Shown: positions 53,066-61,416, numbered from the stretch's first letter. The stretch is 64,000 bases of DNA from Bradyrhizobium tropiciagri (GCF_018130505.1 NZ_JAFCKH010000004.1:310001-374000); one strand, 5' to 3'. A program made the numbers and translations. The notes: a model not told the origin generated them from the letters alone.

Positions 53066-53829
53066 GGGAGCTGATCGTCGACAGCTTTGCGGGCGGCGGC
53101 GGCGCCTCGACCGGGATCGAGATGGCGCTCGGCCGTTCGCCCGACATCGCGATCAACCACGATGCGACCGCGCTGGCGATGCATGAGGTCAATCATCCGG
53201 GCACGCTGCACCTGACCGAGGATGTCTGGAACGTCGATCCGTATGCCGCGACCGGCGGCCGGCCGGTCGGCCTCGCCTGGTTCTCGCCGGACTGCAAGCA
53301 CTTCTCCAAGGCCAAGGGCGGCAAGCCGGTCTCGAAGAACATCCGCGGCCTGGCGTGGGTCGTGGTGCACTGGGCCAACACGGTGAAGCCGCGCGTCATC
53401 ATCCTCGAGAACGTCGAGGAGTTTCAGACATGGGGGCCGGCTGCGCCTGAAGAGCTGAACGACTTCCACAAGCGCGCCTTTACCGTGCTCGGCATCGTTG
53501 GCGGCGGCATCTATAACGCGCCGTTCTCATGGGACAGCGTCTATTGGGCGCCAAACGCGATCGGCGTGTCCTGGTTCAAGTCGCTGGCAACCTATGATTT
53601 CCGCGACTTGACGCGTTTTGTCCTGCTCTGCCACGAGGCGCGTATCCGTGGTGAAATCTCGTCGCTGGCGCCCCAGTACCTGCGCATCATGCTGCATCAG
53701 CGCGGGGTGGAAGGCGGCATGGCGCGGCGGCATCCGAACCTGGAGGAAGCGCTCGCCGAGTGGCGCGCGGAGTTCCCGGCCGATCATCCGCTTGTCTACC
53801 GCGATCCGATTGCGGAGTCAGCGCAGTGA
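53062..53829 (+). CDS. Chimeric cytosine-C5 methyltransferase, N-terminal half fused to another phage protein
   Basis: 255 residues. Residues 1-~127 are a C5 methyltransferase start: motif I VDSFAGGGGASTGIEMAL, the catalytic Cys region WFSPDCKHFSKAKGGKP and motif VI IILENVEEFQTWGP. There the methyltransferase ends: no QxRxR motif VIII and no target-recognition domain. Residues ~133-255 (NDFHKRAFTVLGIVGGGIYNAPFSWDSVYW ... FVLLCHEARIR ... MARRHPNLEEALAEWRAEFPADHPLVYRDP) look like a different small phage protein that I recall as standalone. Probably an in-frame deletion fusion, likely without methylation activity. Confidence 0.75.
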   Translation: MRELIVDSFAGGGGASTGIEMALGRSPDIAINHDATALAMHEVNHPGTLHLTEDVWNVDPYAATGGRPVGLAWFSPDCKHFSKAKGGKPVSKNIRGLAWVVVHWANTVKPRVIILENVEEFQTWGPAAPEELNDFHKRAFTVLGIVGGGIYNAPFSWDSVYWAPNAIGVSWFKSLATYDFRDLTRFVLLCHEARIRGEISSLAPQYLRIMLHQRGVEGGMARRHPNLEEALAEWRAEFPADHPLVYRDPIAESAQ

Positions 53830-54026
53830 CCAGCAGCCTCGCCGAGATCGCGAAGTCCATCGCCGTCAGCGTCAAGCGCGAGACCGTGCTGATCGAGCTG
53901 ATCTGCACCGATGCTTACGGCGCGCAGGTGCTGTGCGAGGACATTCAGTCGCGACTGACGTCGGGCCGTGGCTTGTCGCTCGCCGTCGATGCCGAGCCGG
54001 TGAAGCAGGATGGGGATGCGTCATGA
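53826..54026 (+). CDS. Small phage hypothetical protein
   Basis: 66 residues from a GTG overlapping the preceding stop (GTGA). SSLAEIAKSIAVSVKRETVLIELICTDAYGAQVLCEDIQSRLTSGRGLSLAV reads as a compact alpha/beta peptide. Not recognised. Confidence 0.6.
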   Translation: MTSSLAEIAKSIAVSVKRETVLIELICTDAYGAQVLCEDIQSRLTSGRGLSLAVDAEPVKQDGDAS

Positions 54027-54445
54027 GCTTCACCGAGGCCGATTTCAACGCCTGGCGCTTCAATCGTGACGTTGTGCACTTCAACGGCGGCAAGGAATTC
54101 TTCGGCTGGGGCCATCGCTGCGTAGACCAGCCGCGGCTGCTGGTGATCGACAAGTGTATCAGGAAGGATCGGTCGACGCAGCGCTCCTATCTCGTTGACG
54201 GAAAGACGCCGTGCACGAGCCTCGCCGAGGCGCTGGCCGCGCTCGACGTTGCGCCAGTTCTGACCGATGAGGAACTGAGGCTGCTCGGCACCGTGCAAGA
54301 GGAGTGGGTGCGGCCAGATGAACGCGTTCCGCTGCTGCCGCTCGCCGAGATGGGAATGATTGAGTGGGGTCGCAATGCGGAGAACCGGGTGACATGCAGG
54401 TTGACCCCGGCCGGCGCTGCAATGCTGGGCGGAGCCACGTCATGA
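54023..54445 (+). CDS. Phage hypothetical protein
   Basis: 140 residues. An N-terminal segment (FRFNRDVVHFNGGKEFFGWGHRCVDQPRLLVIDKCIRKDRSTQRSYLVDGK, from ~residue 11) and a C-terminal winged-helix-like half (LTDEELRLLGTVQEEWVRPDERVPLLPLAEMGMIEWGRNAENRVTCRLTPAGAAML). Overlaps both neighbours by 4 nt. Function unknown. Confidence 0.65.
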   Translation: MSFTEADFNAWRFNRDVVHFNGGKEFFGWGHRCVDQPRLLVIDKCIRKDRSTQRSYLVDGKTPCTSLAEALAALDVAPVLTDEELRLLGTVQEEWVRPDERVPLLPLAEMGMIEWGRNAENRVTCRLTPAGAAMLGGATS

Positions 54446-57400
54446 CCGCGCCCGCCCTGAAAGCCGCGCCCATCCTTCGCACCGCCGCCGGCGAGCCGCC
54501 GCTCGGCGCCGGCGGGCTGTCGTTCCGCGACGACCAGGGCGAGATCTTCGAGCACGACAATCCGCGCTACCGCTCGCCGCTGACGAAGGTCGGCGTGCTC
54601 GAGCTCAACGACGGCCGCTGGCTGGCGATGCCGCCGGGCTTCCGGGATGGCTATGAGCCGTTCGGCGCGCGGGACGAGGCGCTGTCGTTCGCGGTCGCCG
54701 CGCTGGTGCTGAAGGCGGAAAAATACGCGACGACGCCGGAGGGCGAGGGCACGCGCTGGGAGCGGGACTACGCCGACCAGGTGATCCGCTGGGCGCGGAC
54801 CTTGATGCCAGAGGCCAGTTTGCAAGTTTGCGCAAATTCGCAAACTGACCGGAATGCTTGTCTTGATGATCCGCGCCGCGCCGCCCTGGTCGCGATCTCG
54901 CGCGGGGTGCCGGTCGAGGACCGGGAGCTGGTACGCGCGCTGGTCGGCGAAGGCCTGGCGCATGCGACCACGACTGCGTTGAAATTGACCGAGGAAGGCC
55001 CGGCCTTCCTCGACGGGAATTCGTCGGAAGCGGCGAGCGAGAAGGTGGGCGGGGTTGCCGGTGCCTGCAGCGCCTTAGTCATGCGGAGAGAACCGGACAC
55101 GTCGGCGCCGGGGCCAGTAGCAGCGGATCAGCACGCCGTTGCGAATACCCCGGCGCCTGACGTCGCAGGCGAGCCGTCGGTACCGAGCCCAGCAACCGAA
55201 GATGTCATTGAAACGGGGGCTCGACATAACGGCGGCTCACCTGTGGCGTCGGAGGAAATCAACCAAGAGGTCAATCCGAACAGCGTCTTGGACGTGAAAA
55301 CCACGCCGGAGGAAATCACCCCAGCGACGGTCGATCAGGCCGATCAGGCCGGCTATGCCGCGATCGAGGCGGGCGCCGAGATCAGCGATCCGATCGTGCG
55401 CTACCTGGTCGAACAGCACGGGCTGCGCAAGCAGTTCCCGCTGAAGCACACCTTTTCGATGACGACCGCGGTCGACGACGGCCGGATCGTCTCGGTTGCG
55501 ACCTGCAGCTGCGGCGGCGTCGTCTTCAAGTTCGGTTCGAACGATTACCTGCGCATGAATGCCGCGATCGAGGCGCACTGGCGCCGGCATCCGGAGGGAC
55601 CGATGGTCGACGGCCGCGGCCAGCCGATCGTGCCGGGTAACGGCACGCGGATCCCGCAGGCCAAGAAATCGCGCAAACGCAAAAGTTCTGATGGAGGCGG
55701 GGAAGCTCCGGCTACGGCCGAAAGACCCGCAGGCACTGGCGACCGTCTTGCCGAGCCTTCACAGGCCGTGACGCCAGCCGCTGATCAGCCGCGCCACCTC
55801 CCGGGGCCATCGGCTGACGAGCGCGAGAGAAAAGAAGCCGGTGTAGCGCCCGGAACGTCAGATCAGATCGGCGCTGAAACTTCGCCAGCGCCCGCGCTCG
55901 CGTCAGGGGACTTAGCCACCCCTGGCGCGGGCGCATCCCCTTCCGCGGTTGTCCCCCCGCGGAACGAGCCCGCGTCCGAGACTAGCGCCCACATCACCCC
56001 AGCGGACGCGGGCTCACCTCTTTCCGACGAAAAATGCGCCGCGTGCCAGCCTGGGCAAATTTGCCCACCCGCGGCTGAAAACGTCGTTACGTCACCTGAT
56101 GACGTGGACGATCTCTCGATCGAGTGGCCGTCCTATGACTCCTTCCTCGAGGACAAGATCGTGACCGCGCCGTTGCGCGGGATCGAGGTCGCGCGCGACG
56201 AGCTGCATCCGTACCTGAAGCCGCACTGCAAGGATCTCGTTGTCTGGGCCTTGCGGCTCGGCTGCGCGGCGATCTTCGCCAGCTTCGGCCTGCACAAGAC
56301 AGCGATGCAGCTGGAGTGGTGCCGGCAGCTGCACCGCAAGACCGGCGGCGCGACGCTGTGCGTGGTGCCGCTCGGCGTGCGGCACGGCTTTATCAAGGAG
56401 GCGCTGTCGCTCGGCATGGACGTGCGCTTCATCCGGACCACCGAGGAATATCTGCTGGGCAAGGATGGCGACACGCCGTTCTACCTGACCAACTATGAAT
56501 CGATCCGCGAAGGCAAGCTGAACCCGAACCACTTCGCGGCCGTCTCGCTGGATGAGGCGAGCGTGCTGCGCAGCTATGGCAGCAAGACGTTTCAGGAATT
56601 CCTGCCGCTGTTCGCCAAGGTGATGTTCAAGCTGGTCGCGACCGCAACGCCGTCGCCGAACCGCTACAAGGAACTGATCCACTATTCCGGCTTCCTCGGC
56701 GTCATGGACACTGGCCTGGCGCTGACGCGGTTCTTCCAGCGCAACTCGGAGAAGGCCGGCGACCTCACGCTCTACCCGCACAAGGAAGACGAATTCTGGA
56801 TGTGGGTGCACTCATGGGCGGCGTTCCTGCAGAAGCCGTCGGAGCTCGGCTACAGCGACGACGGCTATGAGCTGCCGCCGCTGAAACTCACCTGGCACGA
56901 GGTGCCGGCCGATCACACCAAGGCCGAGCCGGAGCGCGACGGGCAGGGCGTCATGTTCCGCAACGTCGCGGTCTCGCTGAAGGACGCCGCGGCCGCGCGG
57001 CGCGACAGCCTGGCGACCCGCATCGCGAAGATGATGGAGATCATCGCGCAGGATCCGGACGCACACCGGCTGATCTGGCACGACCTCGAGGCCGAGCGCG
57101 AGGCGATCGAACATGCGCTGCCGGACGTCGTCACCATCACCGGCAGCGGAATGGACCTCGATACCCGCGAGGCGCGGCTGCACGATTTCGAGGAGGGACG
57201 GACCAAATTCTTCGCAACCAAGCCGGTGCTGTCAGGCTCCGGTTCCAATTTCCAGTACCACTGCCACAAGGCGATCTACGTCGCCATGCCCGGCTATGGC
57301 TACAAGTTCAACGACTTCATCCAGTCGCTGTATCGCCTGCAGCGCTTCGGCCAGCAATTCCCGGTCGAGGTCGACATCATCTACAGCGAGGATGAGCGGG

Positions 57401-58740
57401 CCGGCCGGGCGACGCTGGAAGAGAAATGGGCGCTGGATACCGAGATGCGGCGGCGCATGTCGGAGATCATCAAGGCGCACGGGCTCAACACGCTGCCGCT
57501 GCGCGATGCGCTGCTGCGCACCATCGGCGTGCAGCGTGTCGAGATCGCGGGCGAGAATTTTCGCGCCATCAACAACGATGCCGTGTCGGAGTGGCGCACC
57601 TGGCCGGAGAATTCGGTCGACGAGATCATCACCTCGATCCCGTTCTCCAACCATTACGAATATTCGCCGAGCTACCGGGATTTTGGCCACACCGACGACA
57701 ACGGCCATTTCTGGTCGCAGATGGATTTCCTGACCTGCGAGCTGCTGCGGATCCTGAAGCCCGGGCGCCTGGCCTGCATCCATGTCAAGGATCGCGTGCT
57801 GTTCGGCGCCGTCACCGGGCAGGGCGTGCCGACGATCTCGCCGTTCCATGCCGAGGCGATCATGCACTACCGGGCCCACGGGTTCCAGTACATGGGCATG
57901 ATCACCGTCGTCACCGACGTGGTGCGCGAGAACAACCAGACCTATCGGCTCGGCTGGAGCGAGAACGCCAAGGACTCCACCAAGATGGGCTGCGGCTCGC
58001 CGGAATACGTGCTGCTGATGCGTAAACCCCAGAGCGACCGGACGCGATCCTATGCCGACGAGCCGGTGACCAAGGTCAACGCCGACCTGCGGCCGAAGGA
58101 CGGCGGCGAGCCGCGCGAGGGCTATTCCCGGGCGCGCTGGCAGATCGATGCCCATGCCTACTGGAAATCGAGCGGCAACCGGCACCTGACGCCGGAGGAG
58201 TTCGCTGCGCTGGAATCCGGCGATCACGCCAAGCTGTTTTCGAAGATCAGCGCCGATCGCGTCTATGATTTCGAGGCGCATGTGAAGATCGGCGAGAACC
58301 TCGAGCGGCAGGGCACGCTGCCGGCGACGTTCATGTCGATCGCGCCGGGCTCGCATCATCCGGACGTCTGGCACGACGTCAACCGGATGCGCACGCTGAA
58401 CATGCTGCAGCAGCGCAAGGGCGCCGAGATGCACCTGTGCCCGCTGCAGTTCGACATCGTCGACCGCCTGATCGAGCGCTATTCGAACGAGGGCGATCTC
58501 GTCGTTGATCCCTTCGGCGGGCTGATGACCGTGCCCTATCGCGCGCTGCTGAAGAAGCGCCGCGGCGCCGCGACCGAGCTCTCCGCCACGTACTTCATGG
58601 ACGGCGTGCACTATCTGCGTGCGGCGGAGGAAAAGATGGCGACGCCGGCGCTATTCGACCTGGCGAAGTTCGATGCGTCCGCCGAAGCCTCGGCGAAGGC
58701 GGATGTCTCCGACACCCCCACCGAAACCGATGGAGAATGA
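54442..58740 (+). CDS. Giant phage helicase-DNA methyltransferase fusion
   Basis: 1432 residues. Residues 1-~200: unrecognised phage domain. ~200-545: acidic, Pro/Ala-rich linker with a small Cys/His domain (TCSCGGVVFKFGSNDYLRMNAAIEAHWRRHP). ~600-980: SNF2-like SF2 helicase, with Walker A region FASFGLHKTAMQLEW (GLGKT in most relatives), DEAS box at ~704 and the motif VI-like QSLYRLQRFGQ. ~1040-1400: a permuted DNA methyltransferase, motif IV as TSIPFSNHYEY (~1064) and motif I as VVDPFGGLMTVPYRALLKKRRGAATELS (~1356). Likely modifies phage DNA while moving on it. Palindromes interrupt the linkers (54816-54847, 56052-56067). Confidence 0.85.
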   Translation: MTAPALKAAPILRTAAGEPPLGAGGLSFRDDQGEIFEHDNPRYRSPLTKVGVLELNDGRWLAMPPGFRDGYEPFGARDEALSFAVAALVLKAEKYATTPEGEGTRWERDYADQVIRWARTLMPEASLQVCANSQTDRNACLDDPRRAALVAISRGVPVEDRELVRALVGEGLAHATTTALKLTEEGPAFLDGNSSEAASEKVGGVAGACSALVMRREPDTSAPGPVAADQHAVANTPAPDVAGEPSVPSPATEDVIETGARHNGGSPVASEEINQEVNPNSVLDVKTTPEEITPATVDQADQAGYAAIEAGAEISDPIVRYLVEQHGLRKQFPLKHTFSMTTAVDDGRIVSVATCSCGGVVFKFGSNDYLRMNAAIEAHWRRHPEGPMVDGRGQPIVPGNGTRIPQAKKSRKRKSSDGGGEAPATAERPAGTGDRLAEPSQAVTPAADQPRHLPGPSADERERKEAGVAPGTSDQIGAETSPAPALASGDLATPGAGASPSAVVPPRNEPASETSAHITPADAGSPLSDEKCAACQPGQICPPAAENVVTSPDDVDDLSIEWPSYDSFLEDKIVTAPLRGIEVARDELHPYLKPHCKDLVVWALRLGCAAIFASFGLHKTAMQLEWCRQLHRKTGGATLCVVPLGVRHGFIKEALSLGMDVRFIRTTEEYLLGKDGDTPFYLTNYESIREGKLNPNHFAAVSLDEASVLRSYGSKTFQEFLPLFAKVMFKLVATATPSPNRYKELIHYSGFLGVMDTGLALTRFFQRNSEKAGDLTLYPHKEDEFWMWVHSWAAFLQKPSELGYSDDGYELPPLKLTWHEVPADHTKAEPERDGQGVMFRNVAVSLKDAAAARRDSLATRIAKMMEIIAQDPDAHRLIWHDLEAEREAIEHALPDVVTITGSGMDLDTREARLHDFEEGRTKFFATKPVLSGSGSNFQYHCHKAIYVAMPGYGYKFNDFIQSLYRLQRFGQQFPVEVDIIYSEDERAGRATLEEKWALDTEMRRRMSEIIKAHGLNTLPLRDALLRTIGVQRVEIAGENFRAINNDAVSEWRTWPENSVDEIITSIPFSNHYEYSPSYRDFGHTDDNGHFWSQMDFLTCELLRILKPGRLACIHVKDRVLFGAVTGQGVPTISPFHAEAIMHYRAHGFQYMGMITVVTDVVRENNQTYRLGWSENAKDSTKMGCGSPEYVLLMRKPQSDRTRSYADEPVTKVNADLRPKDGGEPREGYSRARWQIDAHAYWKSSGNRHLTPEEFAALESGDHAKLFSKISADRVYDFEAHVKIGENLERQGTLPATFMSIAPGSHHPDVWHDVNRMRTLNMLQQRKGAEMHLCPLQFDIVDRLIERYSNEGDLVVDPFGGLMTVPYRALLKKRRGAATELSATYFMDGVHYLRAAEEKMATPALFDLAKFDASAEASAKADVSDTPTETDGE
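54816..54847. repeat. Near-perfect 32-bp palindrome inside coding sequence
   Basis: CAGTTTGC (54816-54823) pairs with GCAAACTG (54840-54847) around an inner TTTGCGCAAA (54827-54836); 14 of 16 base pairs match. In frame at residues 125-135 (SLQVCANSQTD) of the helicase-methyltransferase. Confidence 0.8.
56052..56067. repeat. Perfect 16-bp palindrome inside coding sequence
   Basis: TGGGCAAATTTGCCCA, identical to 51039-51054, again translated as GQICP, at residues 537-542 just before the helicase domain. Confidence 0.85.
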
Positions 58741-59096
58741 AGATGTCGCCCCTGTCGTTTGAGGAATTCAGCAATGCCAATCGCGAACGCTGCGAAAGCC
58801 CGCAGGGCTTCAAGCACCCTCTAAACGGATGGTCGTCATCCGACTGGATGACGGCAACCGTCGGTGAACTCGGTGAGGCGGCCAACGTCATCAAGAAGCT
58901 CAATCGATACCGGGATGGAGTGCCCGGCAACAAGCAGTCGGAGCAAGAGCTGCGCGACCAGCTGCGCAAGGAGCTCGGCGACGTATTCGTGTACCTCGAT
59001 CTGCTGTGCCAGTCGTGCGGCTTTAACATCGCGGACGCGGCGATCGAGGTCTTCAACGCGAAGTCGGTCGAGATCGGCTATCCCAAGGTTCTGTGA
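58737..59096 (+). CDS. MazG-like nucleotide pyrophosphohydrolase
   Basis: 119 residues. All-helical MazG core: TATVGELGEAANVIKKLNR (ExxE) and LRKELGDVFVYLDLLCQSCGFNIADAAIEVFNAKS (ExxD), the four acidic metal ligands. MazG enzymes hydrolyse nucleoside triphosphates to monophosphates and pyrophosphate; phage ones are linked to nucleotide pools or (p)ppGpp. 4-nt overlap with the helicase-methyltransferase. Confidence 0.85.
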   Translation: MKMSPLSFEEFSNANRERCESPQGFKHPLNGWSSSDWMTATVGELGEAANVIKKLNRYRDGVPGNKQSEQELRDQLRKELGDVFVYLDLLCQSCGFNIADAAIEVFNAKSVEIGYPKVL

Positions 59097-59311
59097 TGCG
59101 CCGGAAACCTAAACGCGTCCTGATCGACGAACTGGCGCTGTCGCTGCGCAAGCCGACGGCCGCGCCGCTGATCGATCCCGGCGAGGCGGTCGCGGTCGCG
59201 CTCTCGATATCTCAGCCGGGACCGGCCCGGCTGATCTCGCCGGACGGGCCGATGGTCCGCCTGGTGCTGCTGTCGCTGAAACTGGCCGGCTACAAGATCG
59301 AGCCGCGATGA
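59096..59311 (+). CDS. Small phage hypothetical protein
   Basis: 71 residues, ATG sharing one base with the preceding TGA. RRKPKRVLIDELALSLRKPTAAPLIDPGEAVAVALSISQPGPARLISPDGPMVRLVLLSLKLAGYKIEPR; basic start, globular, not recognised. Confidence 0.6.
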   Translation: MRRKPKRVLIDELALSLRKPTAAPLIDPGEAVAVALSISQPGPARLISPDGPMVRLVLLSLKLAGYKIEPR

Positions 59312-59895
59312 CCGGAGAAATGAATATGAATCAGGCAACCGCGGCGGTCGACATTCAGTCCTTTTGTGCCGGACCGGAACAGCGTCGGATTGTTCTGCAA
59401 AGCCCGTTCACGCGCGGGGCTTACACCTACGCGACGGATGGCCATATCCTGATCCGCGTGGATCGCCTGGACAGCGCGCCGATCGACGACAAGATAGCTG
59501 CTGAAAAGGTTCTCATTGGGTTGGACGCGGCAACCTTTGCGCCGGTCGGCACAATCGTGCTGGCAGCGAAAATGCCGGCTCAAGAGTGCAACGCCTGCGA
59601 GGGGCGCGGCACCGAGCACGATTGTCCAAGGTGTGAATGCCAGTGCGAAGCCTGCGGCGGCCGTGGATCGATCGACCCGGAGCGGACCGTGTCCGTCGAC
59701 TTTGCAGGCGCGATCTTCGCGCTGAAGTATGTCCGGCAACTGCTGTCGCTGCCAAACGTCGAGATCGCCTTTGAGACCGCGACGCCCGGCCCGCTGCTCT
59801 TTCGATTTGATGGCGGGGTCGGCGCCCTGATGCGTTGCGCGACGCGAGGAGATCATCACGTTGCGCTACAGCCGAGTACGCATGACCCGATCTGA
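59308..59895 (+). CDS. Phage protein with DnaJ-like zinc finger
   Basis: 195 residues. The middle carries CNACEGRGTEHDCPRCECQCEACGGRGS: two CxxCxGxG repeats around further CxxC/CxC pairs, like the DnaJ cysteine-rich domain, binding zinc. The flanks (RIVLQSPFTRGAYTYATDGHILIRVDR and EIAFETATPGPLLFRFDGGVGALM) resemble a beta-clamp-like repeat split by the finger. No J domain is present, so it is not a co-chaperone DnaJ. Role unknown; start overlaps by 4 nt. Confidence 0.72.
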   Translation: MTGEMNMNQATAAVDIQSFCAGPEQRRIVLQSPFTRGAYTYATDGHILIRVDRLDSAPIDDKIAAEKVLIGLDAATFAPVGTIVLAAKMPAQECNACEGRGTEHDCPRCECQCEACGGRGSIDPERTVSVDFAGAIFALKYVRQLLSLPNVEIAFETATPGPLLFRFDGGVGALMRCATRGDHHVALQPSTHDPI

Positions 59896-59952
59896 TCCTG
59901 TTTTGTAGCGTCCCTCGCGTCCCCTGTAACCGTCAACCTCGGAGACCGCGCC

Positions 59953-60231
59953 ATGCTCGCGCGCACGGAACCTGCTGCCATGACAGAACAACCGTCGACC
60001 CGCTTCGCCAAGGATCAGCTGAAATCGATCATCGAACGGATCGAGCGGCTGGAGGAGGAGAAGAAACAGGCCGCTGACGACATCCGCGACGTTTACGCAG
60101 AAGCGAAGGGCAACGGCTTCGACGTCAAGGCCCTGCGCACCGTGGTCCGGCTGCGCAAGATGGACGTCAACGAGCGGCAGGAGCAGGAGACGATCCTCGA
60201 GACCTACATGCAGGCGCTGGGGATGCTGTGA
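59953..60231 (+). CDS. GapR family DNA-binding protein (DUF2312), phage copy
   Basis: 92 residues. [75 protein letters not shown] matches GapR, which in Caulobacter binds over-twisted A+T-rich DNA ahead of replication forks. A phage copy among replication genes suggests support of phage replication or chromatin. The start could be 59953 or the ATG at 59980. Confidence 0.88.
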   Translation: MLARTEPAAMTEQPSTRFAKDQLKSIIERIERLEEEKKQAADDIRDVYAEAKGNGFDVKALRTVVRLRKMDVNERQEQETILETYMQALGML

Positions 60232-60245
60232 TGGTAAGCAGCGGC

Positions 60246-60806
60246 CTAAGAATGCATTTTCCGAATTTCGCGCGACAAGGTTTGGAGCAATCGCTGTGCC
60301 GGTTCCCTACCGTCTACTGCAAACTTCGCTGCCTCATCAGGTGTGGTGCTGAAACTTGCAAAATCCACTCTGAGACCCAGTTTGATTGCGAACAGTCGAC
60401 GCCGAAGCAAATCGATATCGTTCGCGGTCTCTTCCGAATAGTTTTGAAGCTTGTTCCAGGCGCAGTCCAGCTCTGGTGTGGTGTCAAGCTCAGTTTCATA
60501 AAGCTTGATCACAGCTTCGTCCACCGGCGATCGATTAGGGTTCTGCAACACGAGTTGGACTTTGTCGGCGCTCTCTTCGAGGTGCTTGAGGGCCAGCATG
60601 ATGCGACCGACCTCATATCGAAGTCGAAGGCGGTCGCCCAACATTGCACGCTGATGCTCGCGAAGTGCGATCTTCGCGTCCGATCGAGCTTTATGTGTTG
60701 CACCCAGATAGGCAATTCCCGCCGCGGCGAGCGCGATCAACGCTGCCAGAGCGGGCTGGAAATCCTTCAGAATCTCGTAAATCGTGTGCGTGGCAGGAGG
60801 TTGCAT
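60246..60806 (-). CDS. Lone reverse-strand membrane-anchored coiled protein
   Basis: 186 residues from the ATG at 60806 (GTG at 60821 in frame). The only minus-strand gene inside the plus-strand block. One N-terminal helix (ALAALIALAAAGIAYLGATH) then a long helical, coiled-coil-like region (SDAKIALREHQRAMLGDRLRLRYEVGRIMLALKHLEESADKVQLVLQ...). Codon use is less G+C-rich than its neighbours. It looks like a prophage moron gene expressed in the lysogen; superinfection exclusion is one possibility. No family is recognised. Confidence 0.65.
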   Translation of the reverse strand: MQPPATHTIYEILKDFQPALAALIALAAAGIAYLGATHKARSDAKIALREHQRAMLGDRLRLRYEVGRIMLALKHLEESADKVQLVLQNPNRSPVDEAVIKLYETELDTTPELDCAWNKLQNYSEETANDIDLLRRRLFAIKLGLRVDFASFSTTPDEAAKFAVDGREPAQRLLQTLSREIRKMHS

Positions 60807-60850
60807 TCGACTAGGTTGCACAATCGCAGTGCGGTTGTCGAGGCGGCTGC

Positions 60851-61030
60851 GTGACCCCCGACCAACTCACTAACTTCCGCTGCCGCTTGGCCTCGAACCG
60901 TCAGCCGGTCGAGCGCGGCCAGCAGTACGCGCACCCGCGCGGCTGGAATGATGCGCTCGATTTCGTCGAGCGGACGCTGCGCGACGTGCTCGGCGAACCG
61001 GCGCCGGCGCGCGGGGAGGATCGGACATGA
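60851..61030 (+). CDS. Small phage protein (59 residues)
   Basis: GTG at 60851 to TGA at 61028-61030; TPDQLTNFRCRLASNRQPVERGQQYAHPRGWNDALDFVERTLRDVLGEPAPARGEDRT. The TGA overlaps the next ATG (ATGA), and the composition is protein-like, so I call it a gene despite its size. HPRGWNDALDFVE is reminiscent of short helical phage proteins near nucleases. Confidence 0.62.
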   Translation: MTPDQLTNFRCRLASNRQPVERGQQYAHPRGWNDALDFVERTLRDVLGEPAPARGEDRT

Positions 61031-61416
61031 ACGGTCCTTCGCACCGGATCCTCGAGGTCTTGTCGCGCTACCGGATGCCGCTCACCGACGAAAAGGCCCT
61101 GCAGGTCGAGATCGCGAAGGTGCTGATGTCCTGCGACCTGCCGCACCAACGCGAGGTCGACCTCGGCGGTGGCGATATCGTCGACTTCATGGTGCTCCGC
61201 CCGGGCTTGAGCCTGCAGAAGGGCACGGCGCCCGGCGTCGCGATCGAGGTCAAGATCGGCGGCAGCCGCCGCGCGATCTTCCGCCAGCTGGAGCGCTACT
61301 GCGCCCATGACGCGGTCGAGGAGATCATCCTCGCGACCGCCGTCTACATGGGTCTGCCGGAGACGATCGGCGGCAAGCCCGCCCATGTCCTGCCGCTGGG
61401 GAGGGCATGGCTGTGA
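61027..61416 (+). CDS. PD-(D/E)XK-like nuclease subunit
   Basis: 129 residues. IVDFMVLRPGLSLQKGTAPGVAIEVKIGGSRRAIFRQLERYCAHDAVEEIILATA carries Asp ... ExK, the restriction-endonuclease-fold active site as in VRR-NUC-type proteins. It is coupled by a 10-nt overlap to the SNF2 helicase gene, so the two likely form a nuclease-helicase pair working on phage replication intermediates. Confidence 0.68.
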   Translation: MNGPSHRILEVLSRYRMPLTDEKALQVEIAKVLMSCDLPHQREVDLGGGDIVDFMVLRPGLSLQKGTAPGVAIEVKIGGSRRAIFRQLERYCAHDAVEEIILATAVYMGLPETIGGKPAHVLPLGRAWL

